DNA of 64,000 bases from Limonium bicolor (GCA_023374045.1 CM041779.1:302508167-302572166), one strand, 5' to 3'; positions 35,601-49,355 are shown, numbered from the stretch's first letter. The notes: a model not told the origin generated them from the sequence alone. Made by a program: numbers and translations.

Positions 35601-36477
35601 TAAAAGCTATATACCAAAATATTAATGGTAGTTTTGGAATTTAATTAAATAAGGAATTAAAACTATATTATATAAAGAGATTAGAATCTAAATATAAAGT
35701 TTATGAATTAATGTGTTGTTTTGTAAATAACCGAAATATAAGGGTAAGAATTTAGATTTAAATGAATATAGGTCCTATATGGATATTTGGAGGAATTAGA
35801 AGAAAGAATTTTGATTTAAAGAGTTATGGAATTAAAACTAAGGCTTATATAGTTATAAGGAATTTAAAGGTAACCAATAATTATTATTTATGGTTAAAGG
35901 AGGAATAATGAAAACTATAAGAATTTTTATGTCCATGTATGGCATATAAATATAGTTAAGGAATTATAAGTTGTTATGTCATCTAGACAATTAAAAATAA
36001 ATAACAAATATAGTACATGAATAAATAAATACACATAAGTACATTAAAGGATTTATAAATAAATCAAAAGGAATAACAAATAAGTTATACATTAAATCAT
36101 GAGGTAATTAAAAGAAATAAACCTCACATGAAATAACAAATACGAAATTTGTTGAATAATCCAAAAAAAAATTATTATATAAGGGTAACATAAATTAACC
36201 CTCTCAGTTAATCCTATTCTAGGACTTTGTTTGACCAGACGTTGACCGGGAACTAAACAAGTACAGTCTACGGTGAACGGTATGAGATTCTTGCAACCTG
36301 TTGCCTACCGGATTACACCGGCTTGTGTGCTATCTGTTGTTTGAAATAACGACCGAGATAATTAATGTAAAATGTTGTTTTACTGTTGTGCACTGTTGTA
36401 TTATTTTATGTGCATGAATGATGCTAACTACAACGTGTATGTCCCACGCATACAACACTACAATACCAGTGGATTAA
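32615..36477 (+). repeat. G4 5' LTR, first segment
   Basis: Starts TGAAATACCCCAAATC and matches 62813-64000. Includes AT-rich degenerate repeats (about 34790-36180, recurring TATAAAGTTTTGGG.T and AAATTGTAATTT-like phrases), a TA microsatellite (35428-35448) and the conserved LTR block near 36240-36330 (CTACCGGATTACACCGGCTT). It has no hairpin array of the G1/G2/G3 kind. The last five bases, ATTAA, are the target duplication of G3. Confidence 0.9.
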
Positions 36478-39400
36478 TGAAATACCCCAAACCTTGGTAT
36501 GTTGTGTAAATGTTAAACTATGGTATTTAAAGGCTAAAAAGTGCCTTAGAAACATAAATGAACCATTTAAACCATGGTAAAACACAATAAAACACTAAGA
36601 CACGGTTTGAGCAAAAACATGCTCTAAGCTTGGAGTGAACTTGGTTAGGACCCAAAGAGCCTACCAAGATTTGATAATATAAAATTATGATTTTATAAGG
36701 CTAATTAAGTCCTTAGGAAACCTTGGTAGACAATGAAACCAAACAAAACACAAATAAATACCTTAAGGTCAATATGGACTAAAATGTGCTCTAAGCTTGG
36801 GATAAATGTGTATAAGACCTAATGGTCATACCTATGCCTTATTTATATGTTAATGAACATATTAAATCAATTACTAAAGGAAACCAAGCTTGAAAACAAG
36901 TTAAAACACAAAATGTGCTTTAAGAAGTCTTAAAGCACGTTTTTGAAAAATTGTCTTGTAAATGAGTTTTGAATGGCTAAATGTCCATCATTACTCTTTA
37001 ATTAACATGTGTACTATATAGTATCACATTTGGGTGGCTATATCAATGGGAAATCAAAAATTTCACTTCAATGTGCCTTGTTTTGTGAATAGTGATTTTT
37101 ATAAGCTAGTTTGTAACATATAATGTTATAAGTAATTAAATTGGTCAACAAGACTATTATACCCTTCTAATAATAAGGGGGCCGGTTTTTGGTAGTAATG
37201 GGTCACCAAACATGTTAACTTGTTAAGTAAATAAAGGTGACTCATAGGTTACTATTTGCTTTAAGTTATAAATATCCTTAAAAGCAAAACCAATCTCATT
37301 TCTCCCTTCCTCCTTCATTTCACACGGTTTCTAAGCCTTCTTCTACCTCTCTTCCTTCTGTTCTCACGGTAATGCTACAGCAACAGCACCAAAGGCCATC
37401 TTCCATTGCCAATATTTCTTGGCTCACTTAACCAAATCAAAAACAAACACCACCATTCTCTTCCTCTCATCAAGCTCTTCATTTCTATCTTCTCAAAACT
37501 TCAAGAGCCCCATTTCGGTGCCATGGAGTTCCACCATTGAAGGAGCTTGAGCTTGTCTTTCCACATATTATTGATCTCCTTTGCTTCTAGGTAAGGAATC
37601 TCAAAGAAAAATCAAGTTTCCTCCATGTTTTGTGTGTGACCGAAAATACTCATTGATGGAGCTCTTTGTGACTTTGTTCTAGCTTCATTCCAATCTCTTA
37701 TGGACTAGGTGGAGTCCTCTCTTCATAGATATTCAAACTCCCTTCAAAGATCAAGGTAAACAACTACATTAATGTTTTTGAAATAATGTAAACCTAGGGT
37801 TTACAATGAGATGAAGCATGAAGCTTATATACTCATTTCAATATTGGTATATTGTTTAGTAGTTGACAATCAAAGAAGTGCCTTACCGGTTTTAAGAGGA
37901 AACAAGAAAGAAGTTTGAGTGGAAAAGAGGTAAACATGCTATCTCAATGTGGTGTAATGCCTTAGGAGAAATGAGCTTATAATGCTTGTTAAAACTACCT
38001 AAAGAGCAAATGGTGAATGACTTAGTAAGGTGTTCTCAAGGAGACTAGTAAAGGAACATATGTCTTGGTGTGTGTAAATGCAGGTCAAAGGCTTATGTAT
38101 TGTGGAAATTCAGTGTTTAAGGTTTATGCAATTTAAGGGCCTAAGAGCCATGTTATTTAAGGGCCTAAGTGCCAAGCAATTTTAGTTATGCACTATATTG
38201 TGATGTAGTGCTAAATGTGTGAAGTTTGTGTATAAAAATGTGTTTGATGGATTTTAGGTGTTCCTGAATGAAATAAGGTAAAAACCTAAGTGTTTGGATG
38301 TGAGTATATACAAGAGAAGCTATGGCAAAATTTGGAAAATGTATAAGAGGTTCTAAGTGTTTTAAGTGAGTTTCGGTGAACTAGGAAGTGTTAAAGGTGA
38401 ATGAATGTTTTACTTGGGAAGAAAATGTATTAAGGTGATTTAGAGTGATGCAAGGATTTAGGTGCTATCTTGGAAGTTCTAGGAATTCAAGGTGTGTTTT
38501 GAGAATGTATTTAAGTCTTGGAGAAGTTTGTTTAAGGTTTAGGTAATGTTGGTATCCAAGGAATAAATGATGTTTAGATAAGGTTTTGAGAAAGGAATTC
38601 AAGAAGTTGTGAAAAGAGGATTTGGTTAGTAAGAGGAGATGCTTGGGAGATGATGTTATGAAGGTGAAGAAGCATTTTAGTGTAGAGGTCATTTAAGGTG
38701 AAACACCACTTAGAAAACCAAAAGGAAATGTTACAAGTGTTAAGAGATTTGATAAGAAGATTGAGTAACAAGTTGGACCATGTTTTAAGGTGAATCAAGT
38801 GATATTCTAGTATTAGAATATGCCTAAGTTCATGTATGAAGCTTGGGTAATTAAAGGATGAAGATAAGAGGTGAAACAAGACTTGGAAAATGAGGTTCTG
38901 GCCCGTCCGAACTACCGTCCGAACGTGGACGTTCGGACGTGCCTGTGTGCGCGTGAGTTTTCTGACCTTCGACTGATGTCCGAACTACCGTCCGAATTAA
39001 GTTCGGACACACATAATTCATTCTCTGGTTTGGCTTCGAACGGCGTCCGAACTTGGGAAGTCCGGACGCAAGTTCGGACGTCCACCAATTTGCACCCTTA
39101 GAGTCTCAAACGGTGTCCGAACTTGAGAAGTCCGGACACAAGTTCGGACAAGGTGCTGTATGGACCCAAAAACATTGTTTAAGGTATGGAAATGGTGTGT
39201 AATGATGGGGATTGATGGTCAATGATGTTATGAGGTTGTTAAGGACATGTTAGGTGAGTTTTAATGACAACTAAGTGGGTGAAAAGTTGTAATAAAATGT
39301 GAAAGTAAAACAAGTTAAAAAGTGAAGTTATGTAACTAAGTTAACGGGGAAAAATTATAAGCATTAGACATTAAATAATCAAGCAACCCCGATGTTAATA

Positions 39401-40588
39401 TAAACACATGTGATGTTAACAGTTGTTCGAGAATTGCTCGAGGAACATAAGTGGACGTGGTAAAGTGGACTCCGGTGACAGGTATGGTTTTCTTGCAACC
39501 TGTGTCCTACCGGATTACACCGGCTTGTATGCCAATGTGTTTTTATGAGTGTTGCCACCTTGTAAGATTAAAACATGTAATGAGTTTATAGTAATTCATT
39601 TATGTGGCGCATCTGGTCTCCGATACCGTTTAACCTCAAATATGTGTTAAACCTTAGCTATCCAAATCTAGATACACATGAGTGATCGGTATTCGGAGTT
39701 GACGGCCCAAACCTTGGGAACGTGCTAACCACGGCTATGTGTGAGCTAGTTGGACATTGTTGTTATATGCAAGTGTGTGAACCTCCCTTGTGTGCTTAAC
39801 TCGGTTATGATACCGTATGGTGTGTGGATGTGGTAGGCTCCATAATGGATCTCTAACTACTTATTTATAAGTGTATATGTACTAATGGGGGGGTGAGGAG
39901 TCCAGTTGTTCCGGCCACGTGTGTGATGGACGGGAGTCGTTATCATATCCGGTTCGGCTCTCTTGGTGTATGTATAGGTGGTATTCCAATTTGGTTTCTA
40001 CCTTCCCTTAGCTTATCCAAAGCTAGTTACTGACTCACGTCGGGCACAGGGGCATACGAATGTTATTTCGGTGTGCTTGGGATTACTATATCCGACACAC
40101 CTTGGGTTTAAGTTAACCGTTCGATATAACTGGACGGTAACGAGGTTGGTAACGAGCTTAGCATGAGATTGACAATAATCTCTAGGCTCACTATATATAA
40201 ACTAACTATGGTGGAAGGTTCCTTGTGTGAACCGATCTTATGGTGTTTTGTGTTGATATTGTGCTAGGCAATTTCCCTTGCTATGCTATGATATGTATAC
40301 GTTAGGTGCTTAAAATGAATACGATGTTATCATGTGTGCGCCGAAACAAGAAAGGTTTTGTTATGTTTTGTTATGTGTGGAATGAGATATGTTGTAGGAT
40401 ATGGAGTGTGTGGATCATGGAAATGAATCCCAGTTTGTGACAAGAGGCGTTTAAGGATAACCCGATTAATGGGTACGTGTCGTTCATTAAGGAAGTAGCT
40501 CCGTTTTAGAGGAGAGCCACTCTAGGGTTAAAGGAATCACTGGATGATTCGTTAAGTGTGGATGTGTTGGATATGTGTTGAGCCCTAT
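36478..40588 (+). repeat. G3 5' LTR, first segment
   Basis: Near-identical to 50227-54837 outside the gap. The differences I noticed are mostly single-base indels. Holds a hairpin array (38905-39150) and the conserved block GGTATGGTTTTCTTGCAACC...CTACCGGATTACACCGG (about 39462-39540). CCTAT at its end is the target duplication of the solo LTR. Confidence 0.9.
38905..39150. repeat. LTR hairpin array, GTCCGAAC type (G3 5' LTR)
   Basis: Four units. The left arm is GTCCGAACTACCGTCCGAAC or CGGCGTCCGAACTTG, the right arm is GTTCGGACG or AAGTTCGGAC. It holds the same place as the GACCGACCC arrays of the other LTRs, but no unit shares their core. The second copy is at 53152-53400. Confidence 0.8.
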
Positions 40589-42963
40589 TGAAATACCCCA
40601 AACCTTGGTATGTTGTGTAAATGTTAAACTATGGCATGTAAAGGCTAAAAGTGCCTTAGAAACATCAGTGGACAATTTAAAATATAGTAAGTGCAGTAAG
40701 CACTAAGACACGTTACGAGCAAACATGCTCTACTATGAGTGAACTGGTTAGGACCCAAGAGCCTACAAGGACTTAATAACATTTAATTATGATTATATAA
40801 GGCTAATTAAGTCCTTAGGAAACTTGGGTAGACAATGAAATCAAACCAAACACAAGGTAATACCTTAAGTCAATATGAGCAAAATGTGCTCTAAGCTTGG
40901 GATCATGTGTATAAGGCCTAAATGGTCATACCTATGCCTAATTATATGTTAATGAACATATTAAATCAATTACCAAAGAAACCAAGCTTGAAAACAAGTT
41001 AAAACGCAAAAATGTGCTTTAGGAGTCTTAAAGCACGTTTTTGAAAAATTGTCTTGTAAATGAGTTTCGAATGGCTAAATGTCCATCATTACTCTTTAAT
41101 TAACATGTGTACTATATAGTATCACATTTGGTGGCCATATTAGTGGGAAATCAAAAATTTCACTTCTATGTGCCTTAGTTTGTGAATAGTACCTTTATAA
41201 GCTAGTTTGTACATATAATGTATAAGTAATTAAATGATTCAACAAAGACCAACTAACCCTAAGTATATTATGGGGGCCGGTTTTTAGTAAGGTGAGTCAT
41301 CACCATGTAAAATAAATTAAAAGGAAGGAGGAAAGAAAGTAAAAGAGGAAAGTTACTTTAGTACATAAATATCTTCTAAAAGTAACTCCAAACTTCATTC
41401 TCTCATTTCCTCCAATTCCCACCGTCTTCTACCTTCCTTCTTTCTCTCTTTTACATTTTCATAGCACCACACAAGAACTCCATCTTTGAATGCTTGTAAC
41501 TCCTAGCTCCATGGTCCAAATTCATTTCAAGACCACCATTCTCTTAGTTAAGCCAAGCTCTAAATCTTGTCTCTTCAAACTTCAAAACCTCCATTCGGTG
41601 CCAAGAGAAAACACCATGGGAGGAGCTTGAGCCCACCTTTTCACATATTCATGCTCTCCTTTGCTTCAGGTAAGGAAACTCAAAGAAATCCATGTTTTCC
41701 TCCATGTTTTCATGTTGTCCGAAAATTCACCTCACAATGGTGTATTTATCTGCTTGTTTAGCTTCATTTGAATCTTCCAAGGGCTAGGAGGAGTACCTCT
41801 CTTGATACTCATTCAAGCTCTCTTCCATTCAAAGGTAAACAATTACCTTGAGGTGTTAAAACAATATATGTTAACTAGGGTTTACAATGAGATGAAGCTT
41901 AAAGCTTATACTCCATTACAATGTTGGTATATTGTTTAGTTGTTGACAAGGAAGGAAATGCCTTACCGGTTACAGGAAACAAGAAAGAAATTTGTGAGGA
42001 AAAGAGGTAAACAAGCTATCTCAATGTGGTTTAATGCCTTAGGAGAATAAGCTTAGAATGCTTGTTAAAACTACTAAAGAGTCAAATGGTAAATGAGCTA
42101 GTACAATGCTCTCAAGGAGTTTTTAAAGGAATATGTATTGTTGGGTGTATTTGCAGTCAAGGCATTATTAGTGGGAAATTCAGTGTTTAAGGTTTTGCAA
42201 TTTAAGGGCCTAAGAGCCATGCATTTAAGGGCCTAAGTGCCAAGCAATTTAAGTTATCACTATATTGTGTGTAGTGCTTAGGGTGAAGTTTGTGTATATA
42301 AATGTGTTTGATGGATTTTAGGCGTTCTTGGATGGAATAAGGTAGAAACCTAAGTGTTTTGGATGTGGGTATATACTAGAGAAGCTATGGCCAAATTTGG
42401 GAAATTGTAAGAAGTTCTAAGTGTTTTAAGCGAGTTTTGGCGAACTAGGAAGGGTTAAGGTGAATTAATGTTTACTTGAGAAGAAAACATGTATTATGGT
42501 GATTTAGAGTGATGCAAGGATTTTAGGTGTTGTCTTGGAAGTTCTAGGATTCAATGTGTGTGTTAGGAATGTATTTAAGCCTGGAGGAGTTGGTTTAAGG
42601 TATAGTCATGTTGTGAATAAGGAGAGAATGATGTTTAGGTACGGTTTTGAGAAAGGAATTTACGGAGTTTGAAGAGAAGATTTGGTTAGTAAGAGAAGAT
42701 GCTTGGAGATGATGTTAAGTTAAGGAGAAAGCATTTTTGGGATAGTAGTTGTCATAGGTATGAAACACCACTTGGAAAACTAGGATAAAATAATATAAGT
42801 GTTAAGGAATTTTTACAAGGAAATAAGTAAGGCTTAAGGAGTTAGAAAATGAGTTTCATGGATGTTTTGTGTGGATATAAAGTTACCAAATGTTGCTAGG
42901 AAGCATTAAGAGCCTTAGGAGAAGGTTGGTGAAGAATTGGCAAGTTTGGTAAGATTAGGAGGC

Positions 42964-43220
42964 ACCGACCCAGGGGCCCACCCAGTTTTTTGGGTCGGTC
43001 GAGCCTCTGTTAGATGTTAGGGAAGTGTTTCGGTATGGTCCGACCCAAAAGGGGTGGGTCGGACATGGGTCGGTCGGTCAAGTTCCAAAGGAAGAAAATG
43101 TTCGCACATGGACCGACCCAGAAGGTGGGTCGGACGGGTCGGACGGGCATGTTTATAAGGAAGTAAAAGGGTTCTGTAATGGACCGACCCATTGTGGGTC
43201 GGACGGTGGGTCGGTCGGAC
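42964..43220. repeat. LTR hairpin array, GGACCGACCC type (solo LTR)
   Basis: Four units of GGACCGACCC-like left arms with GGGTCGG(T/A)C(G)G right arms. The flanking DNA is recognisably the same as in G3 (CAAAAACAT.GTTTAAGGT follows both arrays), while the array itself is different. Confidence 0.8.
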
Positions 43221-44849
43221 CAAAAACATGGTTTAAGGTTATGAAATGTTATGTGATGATGGGGATTGGTAGGTATGATGTTATAAGGATGTTAAGGACT
43301 GTTAGGTGAGTTTTAATGACAATACAGTGGGCTAAAAGTTGTATTAAAATGTGAGAGTAAAACGTGTTAAAATGTAAAGTTATTTAACCAAGTTAACGGG
43401 AAAGTTATAAGCATTAGACTTTAAAACAAACATGTTACCCCAATGTTAATAAAAGAACATGTCATGTCAACAGTTGTTCGAGGATTGCTCGAGGAACATA
43501 AGTGGACGTGGTAAAGTGGACCCCGGTGACAGGTATGGTTTTCTTGCAACCTGGTCCTACCGGATTACACCGGCTTGTATGCCAATATGTTTTCTTGAGT
43601 GTTTGCCACCTTGTAAGATTAAAACATGTAATGAGTTTATAGTAATTCATTTATGTGGCGAATTTGGCCTCCGATACCATTTAACCTCGAATATGTGTTA
43701 AACCTTAGCTGACCAAAACTAGGAACACATGAGTAATCGGTATTCGGAGTTAACGACCCAAACCTTGGGAACGTGCTAACACGGCTATTGTGAGTTAGTT
43801 GGACATTGATGTTGTATGCAAGTGTGTGAACCCCCTTGTGTGCTTAACTCGGTTATGATATCGTATGGTTGTGGATGTGGTAGGCCCCATAATGGATCTC
43901 TAACCACTTAATATTTAATGTATTGTACTAATGGGGGGTGAGGAGTCCGGTCTGTTCGGCCAGCGTGTGAGGACGGAGTCGATATCATATCCGGTTCGGC
44001 TCTCTTGGTGTATGTATAGGTGGTATTCCCAATTTGGTTTCTACCTTCCCTTAGCTTATCCAAAGCTAGTTACTGACTCACGTCGGGCCACAGGGGCATA
44101 CGTTATGTATTTCGGTGTGCTTGGATTACTATATCCGCACACCTTGGGTCAAGTTAACCGTTCTATATAACCGGACGGTAACGAGATGGTAACGAGCTTA
44201 ACATGGATTGGCAAAAATCCCTAGGCTCACCTGGTATACTAACTATGGTGGAAGGTTCCTTGTGAGAAACCGATTTTATGGTGTATGTGATGTTATAACG
44301 CTATGCAAATTCCCTTGCTATGCTTTGGTATATATATATATATTGGATGTTTTAAATGAATGCAATGTTGTCATGTGTATGTCGAAACAAGAATGGTTGG
44401 TTAAGTGTGGATGATTTGGTTATAGGTTGAGCCCATTGAGGCGAAATGCTTATGAGTTTGTATGGTTATGGTTGTATGCATGATTTAAATATAATCAACT
44501 GCATGCTAGACGACAATTAGTTGTGCGTGGCCCGGTAGTATGTGGGCTGCGGGATTACCATACCAGCAAAGGTGCTGAGCCCCTTGGGCCCCCCTTCTCT
44601 TCTTTCCTATTTCAGGTACGAGTGCTGAAGCCGTTCGAGAGTAGGACGGGTAGTCATTGTACATGGGTAAACTTTTAAGTGTATGTATACAGTAGGTGTG
44701 TAAGACCGAAATTGTTGTCGGCACCAGTTTATAATACTCGGTATAGTTGGAAGGTGTACGTTGTTGTTGTGTTAATGGAAAGGGATAGTAATGTGTAGAC
44801 GCTCGGAATTTAGCCCATCAGACCGGTACAATGTGTATGTATTAGCCTT

Positions 44850-44869
44850 GTTAGCCGTGGGTGGCTAAC
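44850..44869 (+). other. U5 stem-loop (solo LTR), shortened
   Basis: GTTAGCC pairs with GGCTAAC (7 bp). The inner A-T and C-G pairs of the other copies are lost. Confidence 0.6.
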
Positions 44870-44960
44870 GGCGTGTAACACCAACGAGTTAAGTAATGTG
44901 ATGAGGTTGTTCTTCCGCTGCAGTTCATGTAAGTATGTTAATGATGGATGGGGTGTTACA

Positions 44961-45508
44961 CCTATTGTTGGGTGTATGCAAAGTGTTGTGTGTTTATGGT
45001 TTGTATGCATGATTTAAATATAATCAACTGCATGCTAAGACGACAATTAGTTGTGCGTGGCCCGGTAGCATGTGGGCTGCGGGATTACCATACCAGCAAA
45101 GGTGCTGAGCCCCTTGGGGGCCACCCTTTCTCTCCTTTTCTATTTCAGGTACAAGGAGCTGGAAGCCGTTCGAGAGTAGGACGGGGTAGATGTTATACAT
45201 GGGTAGCCATTTAAATGGCGTAAGCATTGTAAGCGTAGTAAGACCGAAATTGTTATCGGCATTAGTTTGTAAACACTCGGTACAGTGGGATTGTATGTAA
45301 ATAATAAATGTTGGAAATGGAATGAGGATTGTATTGTGTAGTTGCTCGGGAATCTAGTCCATCAGACCGATACAAATGTACATGTATTAGCCTTGTTAGC
45401 CACGTGGGTGGTTAACGGCGTGTAACACCAACGAGTTAAGTAATGTGATAGGTTTGTATTTCCGCTGCAGTTTATTGTAAGTATGTTAATGTTGGATGGG
45501 GTGTTACA
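44961..45508 (+). repeat. G3 5' LTR, second segment
   Basis: Continues after the solo LTR to GGGGTGTTACA. Includes GGTACAAGGAGCTGGAAGCC-type sequence and the U5 stem at 45395-45416 (GTTAGCCAC with GTGGTTAAC, one G-T wobble). Confidence 0.9.
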
Positions 45509-45513
45509 AAAAG

Positions 45514-45525
45514 TGGTATCAGAGC
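45514..45525 (+). other. Primer-binding site of G3
   Basis: TGGTATCAGAGC, five bases after the LTR end. Confidence 0.9.
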
Positions 45526-48500
45526 GAAGTATCGCTCTGATGACTGAATTACCGAGCTTAGGAAGTACCGAGTTAGGATTTTAGTACTTTAGGGTTAAGG
45601 GTTGAGTGATAGCGTGAGAGATACGCTAGATAGGAACTACCAGTGAATACTGAAAACCTACAGTATCCTTCCCGCCCTCCACAATCCCTATTTTATAACT
45701 TGGGAAAGAACGCCAGAGAGATGAAAGTCCTCTCTTACTCGGGAATATCCGATCTGGCTGTTATTAAATACCTTTAGGGTACGGAGAACCTGTCATACGG
45801 TAGATCCCGAAAACTGGGAATCCCGGAGACGGTTCCCATCTAAACAGTGTTAACCGCATTTCATAGCGAATAGCGAAGAATCAGTGTACAGAAGAATAGA
45901 ATTTCCGGCAACCTGGGTCGACATGCAGAGCAGTCGAGGTTAACCAGCTTGCAACGCACCGACCGTGCAACAGGCAAGAAGTGGATTAATGAAACCCGAG
46001 ACGAGTGTCTACGGAACCACAGTTGCCAGATAATACGCCAACGGTATACCAACCGACAAAGGAACTACAACGTAGCGCCCAAACAAGAGACAAGTCTCAG
46101 TAACCACGACGATGCGTGGAACGGGCTACAAAGAGAAAATAATGCTAAGTAAAAAGGGGACTCCAAGAATGGGAGACACCCCAGTTGATAACTATTATGT
46201 GAATACAGTGAGAAGTTACCCAAAGGTTATTGTCGAGACCGTAAGAACAAATAAGGGCCAACAAGGCCACTAATGATAGTGCGGGTAAAAACAATACCAC
46301 AACCGATATGTGTTGAACCGATAGCCAGTTAGCATGGCGCACTTGCCATAGCAAGTGCTGCTATAACAGGGCTATTCGGGAAATTTATAACCACTACAAA
46401 GTACTTGGAAAAGTACAATAAAGTTAAATGTGATTGTCATAACAGTGGAAGGGCCTGCTAGCCTAACCTCTGTAATTGTAAGTACACCAGTCAGCAAGAA
46501 GCTAGACTTGGCTAAGGTAAGAAGATGTTGTGAAACCATGAAAATTTTTTTTCAACCCAGATTTATTCAAACCCTTTTCTTTTCAAAACCAAATTTTCTT
46601 TCAAACCAACACTTCTTTCCAACCTTCTTTTAAACCAAACCAGTAAAACCAAGGGCAGATGATAAGATACAATAGTGGATAAACTTTCCTTCGATTAAGT
46701 TCGGGAAGCACGGGACGCATATTGTCAAGGGACAATATAAGGGAGTTGACAACAGAATACTTCACCTAGGCGTGTGACGGACACTACGAGTGTACCAACT
46801 GAATTGTGGGACGACCGCACTCCGATAGGAGCTTGTGGGCCTGACAGACCTACTTATGGGTTAGTTGGGTAGGTAGCAATGTATCATTATGGTACCCCAC
46901 ATATGTATACGAGTAGAGTCCAGAACACGGGAAGTAGTCGACTCCGTCTACGGTCAGCAGTATAAATCAAACAACAGCTAGAGATTACAAGGAATGGTTG
47001 AAGTTAAGGAACTCAGTTAAGTTAACGAGATTAAAAGGATTAGTGAATTCCTTTCAAGGGAATGTTTAAGACTTAGGAAGTGCGAAGTGCACTAACTGAA
47101 TGTAAAGACATCGTATATGACTTAAGGATCCTCAGGGATAAACATGATAGCTGGAACGGAGACCCAGCCTGTGCATGGCAAGGCAGATGCCCAATGTGGA
47201 CACATTAATGTGCAATGAAAGGGATGAAACAATTACTCGGATTAGACACTGAAGGAGTCCCACTTAACAGTAGGACCCTAAGTTGCCAAAGAGATAACTT
47301 GGAAGGAATCGCGACAGTAAGGCTTATAAGCCACAACAACTTGTGATATGTAAATTTGATCGGTTGCAGAAGTATATGTTACACAAGGAAATAGAGCGGA
47401 GAACGAACCACTGCTTTAAGAGTGGGGATACCTCTCGATATAGTGAAACCGCGAGAGCGGTAGTTGTGTGGACCAAGTTCAAGAAGTATGTGGAGGATGG
47501 ACCACGTTGTTATTACCCCAGGATGATTTGAATAAAATAATACGAAAAGAAGTGCTCGTACCAGTTGTGTACACAGGAAGAGTACTAAGTCTGATAGCAA
47601 TCACCATAGGTGTGTGAAGCTAAATGTGTAGCGAACAACGCTCAAGGAACATAAAGGCTCAAGAAAAATAGTAGTATATTCAAAAATCAGCCAAATAAGT
47701 GGCCAGATAAACCCAGCGTAATAGCGGAAGCTAATATAATAGCGGATGCAGTATGAGTTGATGTTGTATAATGAGTAAGGATACGGTGCGCAATAAGCGA
47801 CCGTTGTATGAGTATTGTTAGATGATAAAATGGTGAGTGAGCAGAGTTATGAGTTAACCCCAGTGGAGGTACAACTGTAAGTGATAGCAAACGAACCGAG
47901 CAGTAAGCCGGTGACAAGTATCATGTGGTAAGAATTTCAGTAAAACACAGTGTAAATTCCTATCGCAATCGCATGAGAGATTTACTGTCAAGAGTTTACG
48001 CCTCTGCACTCTGTACGACTGAGTGTTTTGGTATTGCACTTGCGCAGTAATGATCGAGTGGGATAGCTAGGAATTGGAAACATGTTGATTGTGGGGGAAT
48101 AATGTTATAATGGCCGATGCATAGGAAATGCAAGACCGCACCAATAAAAGAGTACTTGTACAAAACCAAATGTGGAGACATGATTAACAGTAAGTGACTA
48201 CAGTAACACTAAATACCAAATGTCGGTATGAGATATACCCCAGGTGTGGGAAATAACCGAGAGAGCACTACACATTAGGTAGTAGCTCAATCTCAACCGA
48301 CAGTAAGTCGGTAGAAGTAAGTCAATCATTGTGAAATACATAGCAGTTTACGCAGTAAGTTATTGGAGAAGTGGATGGGAAGTGTTGAAACTCACCGAAT
48401 TCGCTTAGGGTAAGAGATACCATGCGTCGGTTGAGAAACCATTATTACCAAGATAAGGGTAATACGTTGTAACAGTAACGAATGGGGCAAACTAACCCTG

Positions 48501-48780
48501 TAATTAGCAGAGTTGCGCAACAGAGGCCAGTGAGCCCATGCATCAGATACCGAATATACATTGTGAATATGAAATAAATGGCTAGTTATCAATGCCTAAA
48601 AGACTCACAGGCCAGGACCGAAACCGGTTATGAGTTACAACTCCAATGCGAATTCTTGGTTTAGGAACTAAACCGCTAATATGGTTAAGATCCTCTAATC
48701 AGAATCCATTGTGTAATGGACCGCGTGGAAGTTAAAACACTTCACGACGGCAGAACATTTTAAGCCAAGGTTTAGTGATT
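45526..48780 (+). pseudogene. Noncoding internal region of G3 with unrecognisable gag-pol remnants
   Basis: The leader shares GGTTGAGTGATAG and CGAG.TTAGGATTT phrases with G4. After that no open frame over 80 codons fits a known domain. Weak traces are an integrase-like CAG..AAT..GGCCAG stretch near 47680, an integrase C-terminal trace at 47970-48065 shared almost word for word with G1 (1250-1350), and a chromodomain-like trace (48650-48770; TGGAAGTTAAAA at the expected TWELE position). The shared wreckage with G1 argues for amplification after loss of coding. Confidence 0.6.
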
Positions 48781-48817
48781 GATTACGTGGGCGTAATCCC
48801 TTTTAAGGGGGGTAGAG
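48781..48817 (+). other. Post-pol stem-loop plus second polypurine-tract-like motif (G3)
   Basis: GATTACGTGGGCGTAATC followed by CCTTTTAAGGGGGGTAGAG, about 1.4 kb upstream of the true tract. Confidence 0.75.
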
Positions 48818-49355
48818 CGCAAAACCACTTAGTGTGTTTTACCGTACAAGTGTACGTGAACGGGGTTGTGCATAGCACAAAATGATTTGTTATGATGGTT
48901 GGCGCGTGTGTTATATAAACATACGCATTTATTTGTGGTTAAATTGTGGTAATTGCGCACAGAAGATGCGAATACCATTGTGGGAAGTGTGTTTATTTTG
49001 TTAACAGTGGTGTGTGAGAGTACAAGTGGAAGGGAGTAAAGAAACTCCCGGGGAACTAAAACCCCGACGGTGCATAAATGTAAACCATGTATTGTATTTT
49101 GATAAAAAAAATTTATGTATATATATACAATGTTGTGAATTATGAAGGAGTATGAGACCGACATAGAACCTAGTGGGAATTAAATTCCCTAGGTAACTTG
49201 AATTAAGTTGGACTTGGGTGATGATTGATAGACGGAGTTCTATCCCTTGGAGATGTAATGATTATGACTAGAAGGATTTAAAGATAGAAAATGAGATACG
49301 CTTGAATTAGTTGTTGGTTGAAAAAGAAGTGGGAGGTGAAACTTGATTATCATGA

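Larger units (their letters stand above)
40589..44960 (+). mobile_element. Solo gypsy LTR nested in the G3 5' LTR (4372 bp)
   Basis: Begins TGAAATACCCCAAACC, ends GGGGTGTTACA and is flanked by CCTAT (40584-40588, 44961-44965). The uninterrupted site is seen in the sister LTR at 54829-54838 (GAGCCCTATTGTTGGG). It is related to G3 LTRs but clearly diverged. No primer site or polypurine tract is present, so it arose by LTR-LTR recombination. Contains a hairpin array (42964-43220) and a shortened U5 stem (44850-44869). Confidence 0.92.

Noticed and set aside
38465..39101. Overlapping frames in the G3 LTRs (also 52715-53471)
   Set aside because: They recur because the LTRs are copies. Leucine/serine-rich readings of AT-rich DNA, interrupted by indels between copies.
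44948..45214. 88-codon frame repeated at 54801-55079
   Set aside because: It spans the U5 region of the G3 LTRs, is not kept in the G2 or solo LTR, and has no domain.
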